A DNA stretch of 64,000 nucleotides from Cycas panzhihuaensis (lineage: Eukaryota; Cycadophyta): positions 109,561,741 through 109,625,740 of the forward strand of contig CM041465.1 of the NCBI GenBank assembly GCA_023213395.1, written 5' to 3'. Both the position numbers and the translations under genes were made by a program. This document shows positions 1 through 11,154 of the stretch, in pieces. Under the pieces are notes generated by a model, which searched no databases, was not told where the DNA came from, and worked only from the letters and a program-made list of their open reading frames with translations. Positions within the stretch are counted from its first letter, which is position 1; every line of letters starts with the position of its first letter.

Positions 1-4
1 GTTA

Positions 5-300
5 TTCCATGTAGACGTCTTCACTAAGATCACCATTCATGAAGGCACTTTACATTTAGTTGCACAATTTCAATCTATATTAAGCTATCATAACTATAAC
101 TATCACATCTTTTTACTACAAGTTTGGTTTTATATTTTGTAATACTTCTGTTAGATTTTCTTTTATCTTATACAACTATTTATAACATATAATAGGTTTA
201 CCTTCAGTTGGAGGAACTAATTCCTAAGTATTATTTTGATTTATATAGTCCATTTCTTTATCCATGTCTTCTTGCTATTCTAGTAGGCTTCCTTAAAACT
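5..300 (-). pseudogene. copia reverse transcriptase, N-terminal part (broken)
   Basis: Reading the minus strand, the motif NNT-stop-ELVPPTEGKPIICY is followed by LYKIKENLTEV, which matches the start of copia RT (N-T-W-E-L-V-P-P then K-W-x-Y-K-x-K). Further on, SAFMNGDLSEDVYME matches the copia block F-L-x-G-x-L-x-E-x-V-Y-M. The two blocks are in different frames and stops occur at expected Trp codons (TGG to TAG). It cannot encode a working enzyme. The catalytic YVDD region lies beyond the left edge. Confidence 0.8.
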
Positions 301-718
301 TTAAGGCTTAACTAAATAAATAAATACTTGATATTTTTGAGACTTAGTTTTATGCTCAAATATATCATCCTTTGATTCTTCTATAGTTTTTAGATATCAT
401 TTAGATAATCTTCTTCCTGAGACATTTTCCCATCTTTCTAGTTCTTCTTGAGATTCTATTTTTTGTAATCATGAGGAATTGATTCTTCCTTAGTTGTATT
501 CTTATCACTAAAGAATTCTATATTTTCTTCTAATATTATGCCCTTTTGATAATAGATTGTATATTACTAATTGAAATACCTTCATCAAAGGTTATAACTT
601 TGCTTACATAGATTTTTTTGGTTTTTATATCTATGCAATGATAGGCTTTTGACTTAGTACTATTCCCAATCGTGATATATTCAATGCTCTAATCATCTAA
701 TTTTTATCTTTTTTAATT
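301..718 (-). other. copia integrase-RT linker, decayed
   Basis: This stretch sits between the integrase and RT fragments of the copia remnant. On the minus strand it reads as a Lys/Glu-rich, stop-interrupted spacer, as expected for the poorly conserved copia linker. I see no separate gene or RNA in it. Confidence 0.5.
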
Positions 719-960
719 TTAAATATGCATATATTTAGTGCTTCCAAAAGTTTTTAAATGACTTACACTAGGTTTCCTACCTTTCCATGCTTCTTTTGGA
801 GTAATTTTATTAAGAACTTTTGTCGAGCTTCTATTTATTAGATAGAAAATAGTATTAACTACTTTAATCCAATATATATTTGAGATATCCTTTTCTTTTA
901 TTATATATTGTATTATTTTTGTTATAGTTCTATTCAATCTTTCATCTAAAAGTGCACCTA
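719..960 (-). pseudogene. copia integrase, C-terminal part (truncated)
   Basis: The minus-strand frame holds the copia integrase signature ERLNRTI, then YLINRSSTKVLN, then TPKEAWKGRKPSVSHLKTFGS. This is the conserved segment after the catalytic Glu, matching R-S-P-T-K-A-L-x-x-K-T-P-x-E-A-W-x-G-x-K-P. The frame is open across about 80 codons, which is long for so decayed an element. It stops matching copia at 960, where the LTR of T0 begins. Confidence 0.85.
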
Positions 961-2667
961 TGGGGGTCACTAAACATAAGGAGATCAAGCCTACACAATC
1001 ACTAAATAAAGGACTTAAGGATCCTCAAGAGTGAGGGGATAGGTCACCTACAAAGGTCATTCTTACATCAAAATATAGGACCAAGGACCCACAAATGGCA
1101 CATAAGTCCATCCCTTTAGGCAAGTACCTTCTTGGACTCAAAATAGGCAAAGGCATCCTTGGTTTGCTAAGTATCCTCAAAGGGAGCTCTCCTATCTTGA
1201 CGGGTTGAGGAAGGAGAGGGAGGATAAAAGTGCTCTTCCCAAGGCAAAGGGAAAAGAGGAGGCAAACCCTAGTGGAAAAAGGGATGCCTATGGAACAAGA
1301 GGAGGATGGCAAGTGGGAAGAGTGTGATAAGGGGAGTTTGGAATAAGGAAACTAACTCCTAGAAGGATAAGGCAAGTAGGGTGCCTTACCCAGGGATACT
1401 TAGAGGGGATGCCTCTAGGGTTTATATGCACTAAATAGGTGACTAAGTATATCAAAAGTTTTGGGGGATGTCTTTTATTTTGCTCAAAGAAATGTAATAA
1501 TGCAAAATACTATTGCCACCAAATGAAGGTAATTTTAAAAGAAAAACTCTCTCCTTTATCTCTCATTTCTTCTCTCCTCATTCTTTTTATGAACAAAAAG
1601 ATAAGGGAACAAGCAGAAGAGTAGATGCAAGGAATGAGTGCAATGACTAGTGCAATTTATTCTAATAATGCATGAGAAGAAAAGTAACCATTAAGAGGCT
1701 TAAATCCCTTTATGTCCCTACCTTGGTAAGTGCAAAGAGTATGCAAAAGAGAGGGAGATGCAATAGGGGGAAAGAAACCATTTTGTCACTTTTTACTAAG
1801 GATGCAATATGAGTGGTATATCAACCCAAACTGCCCCTCTCATTCAAATGCCCATGCAACAAGGAGGGGAAGGAAAATGGAGTCAATGCATGCCAATATA
1901 ATGGATGACTTTCCTTCCTAGGGAATGCAAAGTAGACAATATACAAATAAGATAGAATACATGCAGCTTTTTTTTTCCTTTCTTTTCTATTTAGGAAGGG
2001 AGCAAAGGGATAAAGAAAGAGGGAGAAGTTGGAGGCGGTACACTTGGGACTGAGTCAATTGATGAGATGCCTTTCTTCCTTCTTTGCAACCTCTTTACTA
2101 GTCACCTTGCACTCCTTACCATGGTTGGAATTGTAGGTGGAACATTGGTAGGGATTCCTTACCTTCCCCAAGATGCTTATGTAGAAAGAAATAAGAAAAA
2201 TTATAAGGAAAAGTTTAAAGGAAATAAAAGGGAACCAAAGTGCATCTACCTCTTACTATGATTCTTGCTTACTATAGGAAGCAAAACTCGCATGATAGAC
2301 TGACTTCCTTTCTACAAGAGATTACATATAAATATGGAAATAAATAGATATTTGTATGTGTATATATTTACCAAAGGAGAATGTAATCTTGCTTATATGA
2401 TTTTAAAGAAAAGGAAACAATATGTTATTCAACTTTCCTTAATATACAATCAAATATTTAAACAATCCTTTAGGAAGGGGAAAGGGGGGTAAAGGGAGTG
2501 AGAAAGAAAGCCTCGAATGGCTAGCCCTCCTAAACAGGGCACCTCCACATGCTCAAGTACTCTAAGTAACCAAATCAAGCAAAGGTTTGTAGCTTTAGGC
2601 AAGCTAAGAAGATGACAAATCTTGCAAGGGAACAAGTTGTAAAAGCTACAAAAATTGTAAATGTTGC

Positions 2668-2691
2668 AAAAGTTGCAATCTTGCAACTTTT
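2668..2691. repeat. 24-bp palindrome in the T0 LTR
   Basis: AAAAGTTGCAA, a TC spacer, then TTGCAACTTTT form perfect 11-bp arms. The surrounding 60 bases hold further direct copies of GTTGCAA and GTAAAAG. I did not see the same hairpin in the other LTR copies, so it may be local slippage. Confidence 0.6.
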
Positions 2692-3464
2692 ACAAGATTT
2701 AAAAAATAGGGCAAGAATCCAAAAAACCATAAGATTTACTAAGAAATCTAATATTAGATGATATATGATGGCTAGTTACAAGCATTACAAGTGGTTGCTA
2801 ATGCTATAACTAGAAAGAACCCTCACCACAAGGGTTTTTAGGTGCGTAAGGTAGATATGAGATGGGAGAAATGAGAAAGATAGGGGGTTGCCCTGGAGGA
2901 TGTGACTAAGAGGGTTAGAACCCTAGCCTTAGGCTCCTCTTCTTGCTTTTTGCAAGTTCCCATAACCCACTTATTGGTAGCCTAAGAGGAACCTCAAGAG
3001 GTGCGGAGAGGGAGAAAGGAGAAGGAAGGGTTTGCCTTCCTTCAAAAGGATCCTAGAAACAAATGTATAGAGGAGTTTTCAGGTAAATAAAGGATAATAC
3101 TCATGAAATAGCATTTCCAAAGGAAATCATAGTAACATATAGGTCCAAAATCACTAATAAAACTAATTTGGAGTAGATAATACCTCATGGACTAATTGAA
3201 GGAGAAGGATCCCTGCTATTAGGCAGAGGAAGGCTCTGCTTAGCAATACAAAGAAGACAAGAAACCTACAAAATCCTAATGTGATGGCTAGAGAGAGTAC
3301 TTAAGCGGAGAAACCTTCTAGAAATGAACTACTGCAGACCTATAACTTAGGGTTTTACCGAGAGAGAAGAAGGAGGTAGAAGAAGAGAGCAGGAGATAAC
3401 AGTTAGATATAATTTTTCTTTCTCAAATGAGCCAAGAGAGAGATAAAGTGAGTTTGAAATTAGG

Positions 3465-3472
3465 TTTTTATA
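3465..3472 (-). promoter_or_regulatory. LTR TATA box of T0
   Basis: TATAAAAA on the minus strand lies about 720 bp inside the LTR, at the position of TATTTAAG in T1 and of TATAAA-type boxes in T2 and T4. It is the likely core promoter for the element's genomic RNA. Confidence 0.5.
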
Positions 3473-4190
3473 CCCAATTTTGGTCTATTAAGCGATTAGG
3501 ATTCACTCTGGCAGGAAATGGTCTCCTGCCACATGTTAATTTTGTAATAAATACAAAATTAGCTTATGCCTGACAGTGGATTCAAATGAACAGTTGCCTC
3601 ATATAAAACTTCACACTATTACAAAGTTCATTGTGGTACCATGAATAGTGTCGCAATGTGCTCAAAACATAGGAAAAAATAAAGGGAGGGCTAGGAGGCC
3701 CCTGAAGGAAAAATCTTAGATCTTAATCAAAGCAATAAGCTAGACTGGTGAGGGATCCAAAGGACCCTTAAGTGTCAATGGGGCCTCATCAAGCAAGGGA
3801 AAGGTAGTAATTAGGCCCCAATATTGGACAAGTGGTAAGTGTGAGGGTGATTAGGCCTAAAATAGGGTTTTGGAGATCACACAGTACCAAAAGATTGTTA
3901 AAAGTGGGATGCGGGAGCTTGGGAGTACTTAGGAGTGTTGTGGAGGTGTGATGGATGGCTAAATTATGCCATGGGATGTTTGTCCCATGTTGTCATAGGC
4001 TAGAAAGATAATTACATGCATAAAAGATCAGACAAGCCAAGCATATCAACCATGCAAGTAACAATACCACATAGAATGCAGCTACTACACATCTTAATAC
4101 ATCCTAAAGTAAATGGGGTGTAAGGCTAGAGACATACCTATACCTACCTGAGAGGTGTCAACCATGTGCATTCCCAATAGTTAGGAAATA

Positions 4191-4205
4191 CTACACCCTT
4201 GCCAA
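4191..4205 (-). other. polypurine tract of T0
   Basis: On the minus strand TTGGCAAGGGTGTAG directly precedes the LTR start. The matching segments in T2 and T4 read CTGCCAAGGGGG(T/C)AG, so the purine core is GGCAAGGG with one or two decayed bases. It would prime plus-strand DNA synthesis. Confidence 0.7.
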
Positions 4206-4639
4206 TAGAGCCTCGCTGCTCAGAAGCGTAGAGCGATGGTGAATTCTATCAACACAAAGGTTAGTATCATGCATCAATATAAAAAGGTGTCATCATCCAA
4301 GGGGAGTGGCAGGTATTGTAGCAGATCGCATGGACAAGGAATGAGAAAGGGTGGTATAGGGGCTACATATGCATCACCCTAGAATCTAATATAAAGGAAA
4401 GAGGGGATGAGGGGGATAACCCCATCACACTTATGTAGGATGAGTGATGTGCATGGTCATGAAGATAATCAACAAGAAAATATAACCAAGAGGTATGTAC
4501 ATGTAGAAAGTCAACATGCAGGGGCTTCATACTAGGCATGGCATGAAGGACAAGATGAAGGAACAAACTTGGAAGTCACCATAGTTTAACCTCATTAGTG
4601 GCTTTCTTTTGGAGGTGTAAAGGAATCACAAGTGGAGAA

Positions 4640-5101
4640 TGAGACAATCCCAGAGCTTGGGCGATTGAGCAACCTACTAGGCTACCTAAGAAGGATCATC
4701 CAAAAGGGAGAGATGATGCTCAAGGATGTGATGGACAAGGCCATCTGCCTTGGCATTTAAGTCCTAGGGGATAAGTTAAACATCCACGAAAGATAACGAG
4801 ATAGAAAGGATCTTGCGGTCGAGGTAATGACTCTCAATCATGGGAAATGCACCTGGTAAACTTGGGTTAGTTATGACACAATAACCTAAGAGTCACAAAA
4901 GAGGATAATAGGACCATGGTGGAAGTGAAGTGCATCGGTAAAGGCCTCGATAATAGTTATATATTCAACTTTATTATTTATAGCCTCATTGAGAAAGGTT
5001 CCAAAATGCATATCGTCATGTCCACAAGGCTCACAGAGGATCCACATAGTAGCGAAAGGTCATGGATTTCCAAGACTTCCTCCATTAGTAAAGATAAATA
5101 G
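4640..5101 (-). pseudogene. second (archaeal-type) RNase H, aRNH, of T0 (broken)
   Basis: In minus-strand order the domain shows FIFTNGGSLGNP (first catalytic Asp changed to Asn), EAINNKVEY (block of the catalytic Glu, normally E-A-T-N-N-E-A-E-Y), LFCDS (third acidic residue), and NAKADGLVHHIL (last Asp). This is the type I RNase H layout of the extra RNase H in Tat elements. Several stops are present. C1 was inserted about 140 bp upstream of the domain. Sequence conserved in all copies follows it (4580-4600, TAACCTCATTAGTGGC on the plus strand). Confidence 0.75.
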
Positions 5102-5237
5102 TACCATGGTGAAAAGAATGGGGTTTATGTTGTACAACAAGAGAAATGGTAATGATAAGGTCAAAAGCAAGAGAGAGAATGGGTGTAGCGATGGGACTAC
5201 AACAACTTAGAAGGCTATGAATATGGATTGTAAGAGG

Positions 5238-5242
5238 ATAGG
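5238..5242. repeat. target-site duplication of C1, left (ATAGG)
   Basis: ATAGG abuts the LTR start at 5243 and is repeated at 12283-12287 after the other LTR. This 5-bp duplication fixes both ends of C1. Confidence 0.9.
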
Positions 5243-6429
5243 TGATCTGAATCTTGAATAGGAAAGTGAAGACTTTAACCAATTGAAACAAAATCTAGAA
5301 TAATTTACATTATTATTACATAAAAATGTAAATATTTAGAATTTTCTTACAAAACTCTTTTTGTTTATGCTCTATTGAGAATGCAAGGGACTGCTACAGC
5401 ATTTTGGGAGAGAGAAACTGAGTGCTGGGCACTCCTTGAACTGCTTCTCGTCCTCTAGAACCTCTATCTCGAAGTCTACAAAAATGTTTTTGGTCATTTA
5501 TTACCAAAAACCCCATTTTGGTGAAGAAGAACTGACTAGCATCTCTTTCTGGGACTGCTGCAACTATTGTCTTCTCCACTCGGCTGCAATTATGATCTTC
5601 CAGGCTCCTTCACAATCCCCGCAACAGGTTTTTCCACTACGTTTCCACTGTGTTTTCTCCCAACGCAGATTTTCACTTTCTGGAGTTGTTCTCTTTCCAG
5701 AAAAATGATTTTCTCGAAGCTTTCCTCAAATCTTACTCTGTGCTGCGTCTAGGGCTATAGCGTCCTCCTTTTCTTGACAAAATTCTCTGTCGAGATCCCC
5801 CATAATTTCGCTTAAAAATATTTTTATTTGGGGCTATTTTTCCGTTTTTCTATTTTCTAATGGGTTTTAAAATGGCTTGTGAAATCTTGGAAAAGCCTTT
5901 TTATTTTGGAGTTTTTCCTCTTTAAATGTGTATAGGACACGTGTGCATACCCTCTCCTCAAATTTCATGCGAAATGGTTCCTGTTTGCACTGCCAAAACC
6001 ATTTTCGTTTTTCTTATTTTTCTGTTTTTTGACTTTTGCGTAGCAGTCTCCTCAGTTGCATAGTAGTCTCCTCAGTTACGTAGCACCTACATAGCAGTGA
6101 TAGCACCTGTGTAGAAGTGACAATACCTATGCAGTAGTCGTAGCACTTGCGTAACACCTTGGTAGTAGTTATAGCACCTTAGTAGCACCTTGGTAGTAAT
6201 TATAACACCTTAGTAGCACCTTGGTAGTAGTTATAGCACCTTAGTAGCACCTTGGTAGTAGTTATAGCATCTATTTGTACTTGTAAAAATACATTTTTTT
6301 AGCCTTTTAAAAGTATATTTGTACTAAATGAAGACCATTAAGCCTTTTTAAGGCAATTTTCTACTACATAAAGACCATTTATATGAAAAACAAAGTATTT
6401 AGAGTATTTTAAAGATCCAAAATAGATCA
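5243..6429 (-). repeat. 3' LTR of C1
   Basis: This 1187-bp LTR begins TGATCTATTTTGG on the minus strand and ends GATTCAGATCA. It is collinear with 11155-12282. The length difference of about 60 bp is mostly a different number of minisatellite units at 6150-6275. It contains a CACGTG palindrome near 5938 shared with the other LTR. Plus-strand open frames at 5394-5760 are shadows in non-coding LTR. Confidence 0.92.
6150..6275. repeat. minisatellite in the C1 LTR
   Basis: Units of about 31 bp built from CACCTTAGTAG and CACCTTGGTAGTAGTTATAG repeat about four times. The other LTR has about two to three units at 12040-12120. A looser GTAGCA/TCTCCTCAGT repeat precedes it (6040-6150). Confidence 0.85.
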
Positions 6430-6447
6430 GAACTCCCTTTTTTAGGA
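6430..6447 (-). other. polypurine tract of C1
   Basis: On the minus strand TCCTAAAAAAGGGAGTTC directly precedes the 3' LTR. Its A/G-rich core and position are as expected for the plus-strand primer. Confidence 0.8.
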
Positions 6448-6475
6448 GTTCATAGCCTCATGAACTTTATAGTTA

Positions 6476-6625
6476 TAAATGAGGGAATTTGATTTTCCCT
6501 ATCTCCTTATTGTACCATTTTGCTTTGCTAGGTACTTGTCCTTTCTCTACAATTCTGAAGGACTTGATTATGCCTCTTCGAGTCTCGGTCTGCTTCCTTT
6601 AAAGAATGTAATCCTTTTGCATTGG
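6476..6625 (-). pseudogene. chromodomain-like C-terminus of C1 pol (decayed)
   Basis: After the integrase frame and one stop, the same frame reads TRRGIIKSFRIV, KGQVPSKAKWYNKE, then FPHL and a stop. This resembles the end of chromovirus chromodomains, where a basic strand is followed by a W-K-G-x-P-x-S-E-A-T-W segment and ends in F-P-H-L. In family members this module tethers the integrase to chromatin. Conserved aromatic residues are partly lost, so the call is tentative; it could simply be an integrase tail. Confidence 0.5.
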
Positions 6626-7953
6626 TTCCTCTTTCTCTATCCGCAACTCCTCTGGGTTTGCTAAGAGTGGAACACTGTCTTCATCTTCATCCAACATGGA
6701 TGGCTCGAATATCTTCAGATTCTCAACATTCACTACAGAATACATTTTCATGAATTCTGGAAGTTCAAGCTGGAAAGCATTTTCCCCAATTTTCTTCAAG
6801 ATTGTAAAAGGACCATATCGTAAAGGCTTTAGGTTTTTGCCTTCACCTTGCAATCTTTTCTTATTGAGGTGTAACCAAACTCTATCTCCTTCCTTAAAGG
6901 AATGGATGGTTCTATATGCATCATGGCGCTACTTGTATCTCTGTTGAGATTTTTGAAGCTGCTCTTCAACCTGTTGATGGATTTTTCTAATTCTTTCCAA
7001 GAATCTTTGTGCCTTTTCATCTCCTTCTTCCTCCTTTCCATTTTCTATAGAAAATTAAGCAAAGAATTCTAAATCGAAAGGACTTGTAGGCAGAAATCCC
7101 AAACATACCTCAAATGGTGATTTCTGGGTTGAGCTATGGATAACTCTATTAAATGCAAATTACAAGTATGGGAGACTTTTATCCCAAGTCTTAGGATGCT
7201 TGGCATTGTATCCTCGTAACAGTTGTACCAATGTCCTATTAACAACTTTAGTCTGGTCGTCTGTTTGAGGATGAAAAGCTGTGCTCATCTTTAGCTTCGT
7301 ATCCATTATTCCCCAAAGTGTTTGCCAAAAATGACTCAGAAATCTGCTGTCTCGATCAGAAATGATTGAGTTGGGAAGTCCAAAATACTTCCAAACATGC
7401 TGAAAAAATAATCTAGCTATGTCTTCTCTTGTATGTGTTTTCTTACAGAGAATCAACATCACCATTTTACTGAACCGATCAACAACAACAAACAAATAAT
7501 CCATACCATTTTAGGTTTGTGGTAGTCCTCCCAGGAAATCCATGGAGATACTTTCCCATGGTCGTGATGGAATAGGAAGTGGAATGTATAATCCAAACTT
7601 CCTATTGGCTGGCTTTGATGTGCTACATAATGTACACCCTGCATCTTTGTAGTCACATCTTGCTGTATGTTTGGCCAATACATATATCGTTGCAAGTTTA
7701 GCAATGTCTTTCCCACTCCAAAGTGTCCTACAACTTGAGAGGTGTGAGCTTCTCTTATCCACTTCATTCGGTTTGCATGCTTTGGAATGCAAAGCTTGTC
7801 TTTCTTGCAAAGAAGTCCATCTTTCTGATGGAAATCAGAAACTACTTTTCTTTGTTGTAGCTGCTCAAAGATAGGCTTGAATGCCTCATCTTTCAAATAT
7901 AAATCAACATATTCATCATGGCAAAAAGGTTGAAATTGCATAGGTACCAACAA
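6626..7953 (-). pseudogene. integrase of C1 (broken)
   Basis: The domains read in order on the minus strand. The zinc-binding N-terminus (H-x-H then C-x2-C) is split between two frames near 7600-7810. The core has MDFLGGLP (first Asp), SDRDSRFLS (second Asp) and HPQTDDQTKVVNR (third position). The last normally reads Q-T-D-G-Q-T-E-x-V-N-R, so the catalytic Glu is Lys here. The C-terminal part shows KLKPLRYGPF-like text as NLKPLRYGPFTILKKIG and YSVVNVENLKIF, typical of the Ty3/gypsy GPY/F region. It is preceded by RNase H and followed by the chromodomain-like tail. Stops and the E-to-K change rule out activity. Confidence 0.85.
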
Positions 7954-7984
7954 ACTAGAAATACCTTACTATTGAGGAGGTCTA

Positions 7985-8340
7985 GATAGCAAGTCTGCAA
8001 TCTTATTTGTCATTCCTTTCTTGTATTTAACCATGATGTGAAACTGCTATAAATAGGACATCCACTTCATGTGCCTACCTTGTTGTAACTTGGACTGAGT
8101 CTGCAAAAATTGTAAAGGCTTGTGGTTGGTGTGGATGACCACTTCTTTTCCCAACAAATAAGGTCTCCAATGCTTCATTGCTTGGTGCAATGCATAGAGC
8201 TCCTTATCATAAGTTGGGTAGTTTATGACAGCTCCATTAAATGTCTCTGAATGGTATGCTATTAGTTTTCCTTCTTGCTTCAATACTACTCCCATGGCAT
8301 AGCCTGAAGCATCAGTCTCCAATTCAAATGGCTTCTACAG
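7985..8340 (-). pseudogene. RNase H of C1 pol (broken)
   Basis: The frame reads FELETDASGYAMGVVL (first Asp), YDKELYALHQA (Glu), HTNHKPL (normally H-T-D-H-K-P-L, so the third acidic residue is Asn) and IADLLSRPPQ (last Asp, normally A-D-A-L-S-R). This is the standard single RNase H of Ty3/gypsy pol between RT and integrase. A stop falls after MKWMSYL. Confidence 0.85.
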
Positions 8341-8399
8341 CAAGGGTAAAGCTAACACTAGTGCCTCATAAATTTTCTGCTTCAAAAGCCTTAAAGCTT

Positions 8400-9270
8400 T
8401 TTCTTATTCATTCTCTGAATGAAACTTTGCATGTCCTCCCATCAATGCATGAAGAGGTGCTACAATTTGAGAGAATCTAAAAATAAATTTTCTTAAATAT
8501 TGACATGCACTAATGAAACTTCTTACCTCTGTGGTTGTCTTGGGTGTGGGCCAATTGAGAATGACTTTGATCTTTGCTGGGTCAATCTTCAATTCTCCTC
8601 CTCCAACCACGAAACCTAAGAAGATGAGAGATTGCTTTCCAAACTCGCACTTCTTTAGATTTAGTTTCAACTACTGTTCTTGGAGAACTTTGAGCACTTA
8701 CTCGACATGTTGGAGGTGCTCCTCCCATGTATGGCTAAAAATCAAAATATCATCTAGATAAACAATTACAAAGTCATCAATGAAGGGTCTTAATACCTCA
8801 TTCATCAACCTCATGAAGGTGGCAAGTGCATTACGTAGACCAAATGGCATCACCAACAATTTTTACAATCCTTGCTTCGATTTGAAGGCTGTCTTCCAAG
8901 TATCCTCCTCTCGGATTCGAACCTGATGGTAGCCTAATTTCAGTCCCATTTTACTGAAATATCTTGCTGACTGCAGCTAGTCCAATAAGTCATCTATCCA
9001 TGGTAAGGGATGTCTATTCTTTATGGTGATCTTGTTCAAAGCCCGGTAGTCAATGCACATTCACCATCCTCCATCTTTCTTTGGCACCAAAACAATAGGT
9101 GATCCACATGGAGAATAACTCAGCTTGATCACTCCTTATTCCAAGAGTTCTTGAATCTGCCTCTTAATCTCTTCATTCTCCAAAATTAAGTTTCAGTAGA
9201 GACTAAGATTCGGTAAAGGTGAATCAGCAACCAGCTGGATTTCATGTTTAATTGCCCTTTTAGGGGGAGT
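8400..9270 (-). pseudogene. reverse transcriptase of C1 (broken)
   Basis: The motifs in order are [56 protein letters not shown], and the active site YLDD at 8749-8760 followed by ILIFS. LKKCEFG and FLGF then mark the thumb. The motif order is that of Ty3/gypsy RT, and the catalytic aspartates are intact. Stops replace several Trp and Gln codons, consistent with C-to-T decay. The frame continues into RNase H. Confidence 0.9.
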
Positions 9271-9587
9271 CCTTTTGGCTCTTGGAATACGTCACTGTAC
9301 CTATTCCTTAGGCCTTCAATCTATTGCACTTGCTTCCTATCTGGTGCCTATATTGAGGACTCTGCTTGTTCATTTTCTTCCACCTTTCGCTTTATCATTA
9401 GCAACACAAACTTCCTACAAGCATTAATTAATCTTTTCGCTTATTGGGAAGATATGAGAGAAATCTTCTTCTGTGGCTTTGATGCATTGATCAGATATGA
9501 TCTCCCATCCTTGATGAGTCGAATCTTTCTCAGCCTCCTGTGATGAACTCCATCTCTATCATAGAGATATGGGCTACCAAACACAAC

Positions 9588-9815
9588 TTAACAAACATCC
9601 AAAGGGACTACTTCACATTCAACTTCATCAATGAACTTTTTAGAAATTACAAATTTAAACTTACATTGGTGAGTAACCTGCAACTCTGAATCTTTTTGCA
9701 ACCATCCAAGAGGATATGGTTTTGGATGTGTATGCATTTTTAATCCCAGTTTCTTTACCAATGCTTCTGAGATTAGATTCTTTTGGCTTCCTCCATCAAA
9801 GATGGCATCAGCCAT
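9588..9815 (-). pseudogene. aspartic protease of C1 (altered active site)
   Basis: The minus-strand frame opens MADAIFDGGSQKNLIS. In gypsy proteases this is D-S-G-S/A-T-H-N-F-I, so the active-site D-S-G is D-G-G. The rest, including VKKLGLK and YPLGWLQKDSELQV, fits the retropepsin fold of gag-pol. It lies between the gag knuckle and RT, as expected. Confidence 0.75.
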
Positions 9816-9859
9816 GCTTTACTTCACTTAGATTCTTACCATGAAGAGCTCCTCTCTAA

Positions 9860-10937
9860 TCTCTGGATCAATTTATTGATGGTTATTCCTAGGCTCCGCA
9901 TTAACCATGAGCATCAACTTCTCATTGGCTTCTTCAATGCCATAAGCATTTTCATCACCTACAGAGTTAAGTAAAGTTTTACCTTCAGTCTTAACTTTAC
10001 CTTTCCCCTTGTTCTTGGGTCGTTTCTCTGGGTGTAGGAACCAACAATCTTCTACGCTATGACCTGCTCGCTTGCAATGAGTACAAGTGATTTTGATTTG
10101 GGTGGTATTGGCTTGTTTCATCTTGCCAAAATGTCTAATGGATTGTTGTCCAACTTTACCTAGAAACTTCATTCCTCGGGTAGGTTTGTTGCTACCTTCT
10201 GGAGGTGCAAACCTTTTCCTTTTAGAAAAAACCTTCTTATTCCTCTTTTCTATGGCAATCGCCTTCTTGCTAGCTTCATCGAGCGATCTGACTTCAAATA
10301 GTTGAAGTTCTTTTTGAACATGTTGGTGCAGTCCTCCAATATATTTCAGCATCATATCTTTACCCAGTAAAGAGATGCCCAACACAACAGCTTGCTTTTG
10401 AAATTCTGTTGTGTAATCTTGGACATTTTGGCCTCTTTCCTGTCGGTAATATTGCCATTTAATCCTCTGTTGCTCTTTATATCCGATAGGATAGAATTGC
10501 TTCTTTGTGAGGATTTTAAATTGCTACCAGGTAATTTCACTTACATTATGGGATTTAAGGTATGCATTCCACCAAACTAATGTATGTTTAGATAATTTTA
10601 GCCTAGCAAAAGTTATTTTCTGCTGGTTTTTATATCCATAAATGGAAAAATAAGTTTCTAGTTGGTCCAACCAACTATCTAATTTTTCAGCATCCAATGT
10701 TCCATCATAGATGGGAAATTCAAGTTTTGCCTCTACCTTGAATGGATGTGTGAATACTGTTGGATTGTCATCTTCGTGTTGGTCTTCTACCGGCTCTTCA
10801 TTCGTATCCTCTTTCATCGGTTCTTCTTCTTCCTTCTTTATGCCTTTAGCTGTTGAAGAAGAAGTTACAACTAGCTGCGCCACAAGTTGGGTTACCCTGT
10901 TGAGGTTTTGCTCCATTTTCACGAACCTTTCTTCCAT
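9860..10937 (-). pseudogene. gag of C1 with one CCHC zinc knuckle (broken)
   Basis: The start is taken at the ATG at 10935-10937 (MEERFVKMEQNLNRV), a predicted coiled coil followed by an acidic Glu-rich stretch. The capsid part shows FPIYDGTLDAEKLDSWLDQLETYF and WWNAYL, the plant gypsy gag core (F-x-G-x-x-x-x-x-x-W-L). The nucleocapsid knuckle CTHCKRAGHSVEDC lies at 10044-10085, after a basic stretch. Two internal stops break the frame (after SEITW, and in the region 10385-10540). Confidence 0.88.
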
Positions 10938-11136
10938 TTTCTGTTATGGATCAGCCATCTTCCTTTGTTATTTTCTTTCTCTCTCAAGAGATTTGATTAA
11001 TGGTTCACCCGTTAACAAATATTAATATCTGGTTTTCATAAAAACTTCCACAATGAAAGCAAGAGGGTTTTTTTTCCTTTTCTTTTCTTTCTTTTTCTTT
11101 AAAATCCCTAAGATCCCAAGGGTTTTAAGAAAACTA

Positions 11137-11148
11137 GCTCTGATACCA
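11137..11148 (-). other. primer binding site of C1 (tRNA-Met)
   Basis: TGGTATCAGAGC on the minus strand is complementary to the 3' end of plant initiator tRNA-Met, the common primer of plant copia and chromovirus elements. Six bases separate it from the LTR end. Confidence 0.9.
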
Positions 11149-11154
11149 AAATAT

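Larger units (their letters stand above)
1..960 (-). mobile_element. Ty1/copia retrotransposon remnant, outermost layer
   Basis: This is a decayed piece of a Ty1/copia pol gene on the minus strand. The end of the integrase lies at 719-960 and the start of the reverse transcriptase at about 5-300, which is the copia order (integrase before RT). The element runs off the left edge and is cut at 960 by the LTR of Tat copy T0. It is AT-rich compared with the Tat elements and has stops and frameshifts throughout. Its missing integrase start and gag should lie to the right of the whole nest, beyond the window. Confidence 0.85.
961..4190 (-). repeat. 3' LTR of T0
   Basis: The right end reads TATTTCC on the minus strand, matching the LTR start TGTTTCC of the other copies with a G-to-A change, and it adjoins the polypurine tract. 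The left boundary at 961 is set by the end of copia similarity. The middle aligns in scattered blocks with the LTRs of T1, T2 and T4, for example the TATA region near 3465 and the block near 1080. It is about 400 bp longer than the T2 LTR. It has no coding potential; the short open frames inside are chance. Confidence 0.7.

Noticed and set aside
5394-5760. Several frames near 5400-5760 and 11330-11850 with similar peptides
   Set aside because: They lie inside the two LTRs of C1, so their similarity only reflects LTR duplication.
11137-11148. A tRNA gene fragment
   Set aside because: Only the 12-base primer site is present; no tRNA body or cloverleaf.
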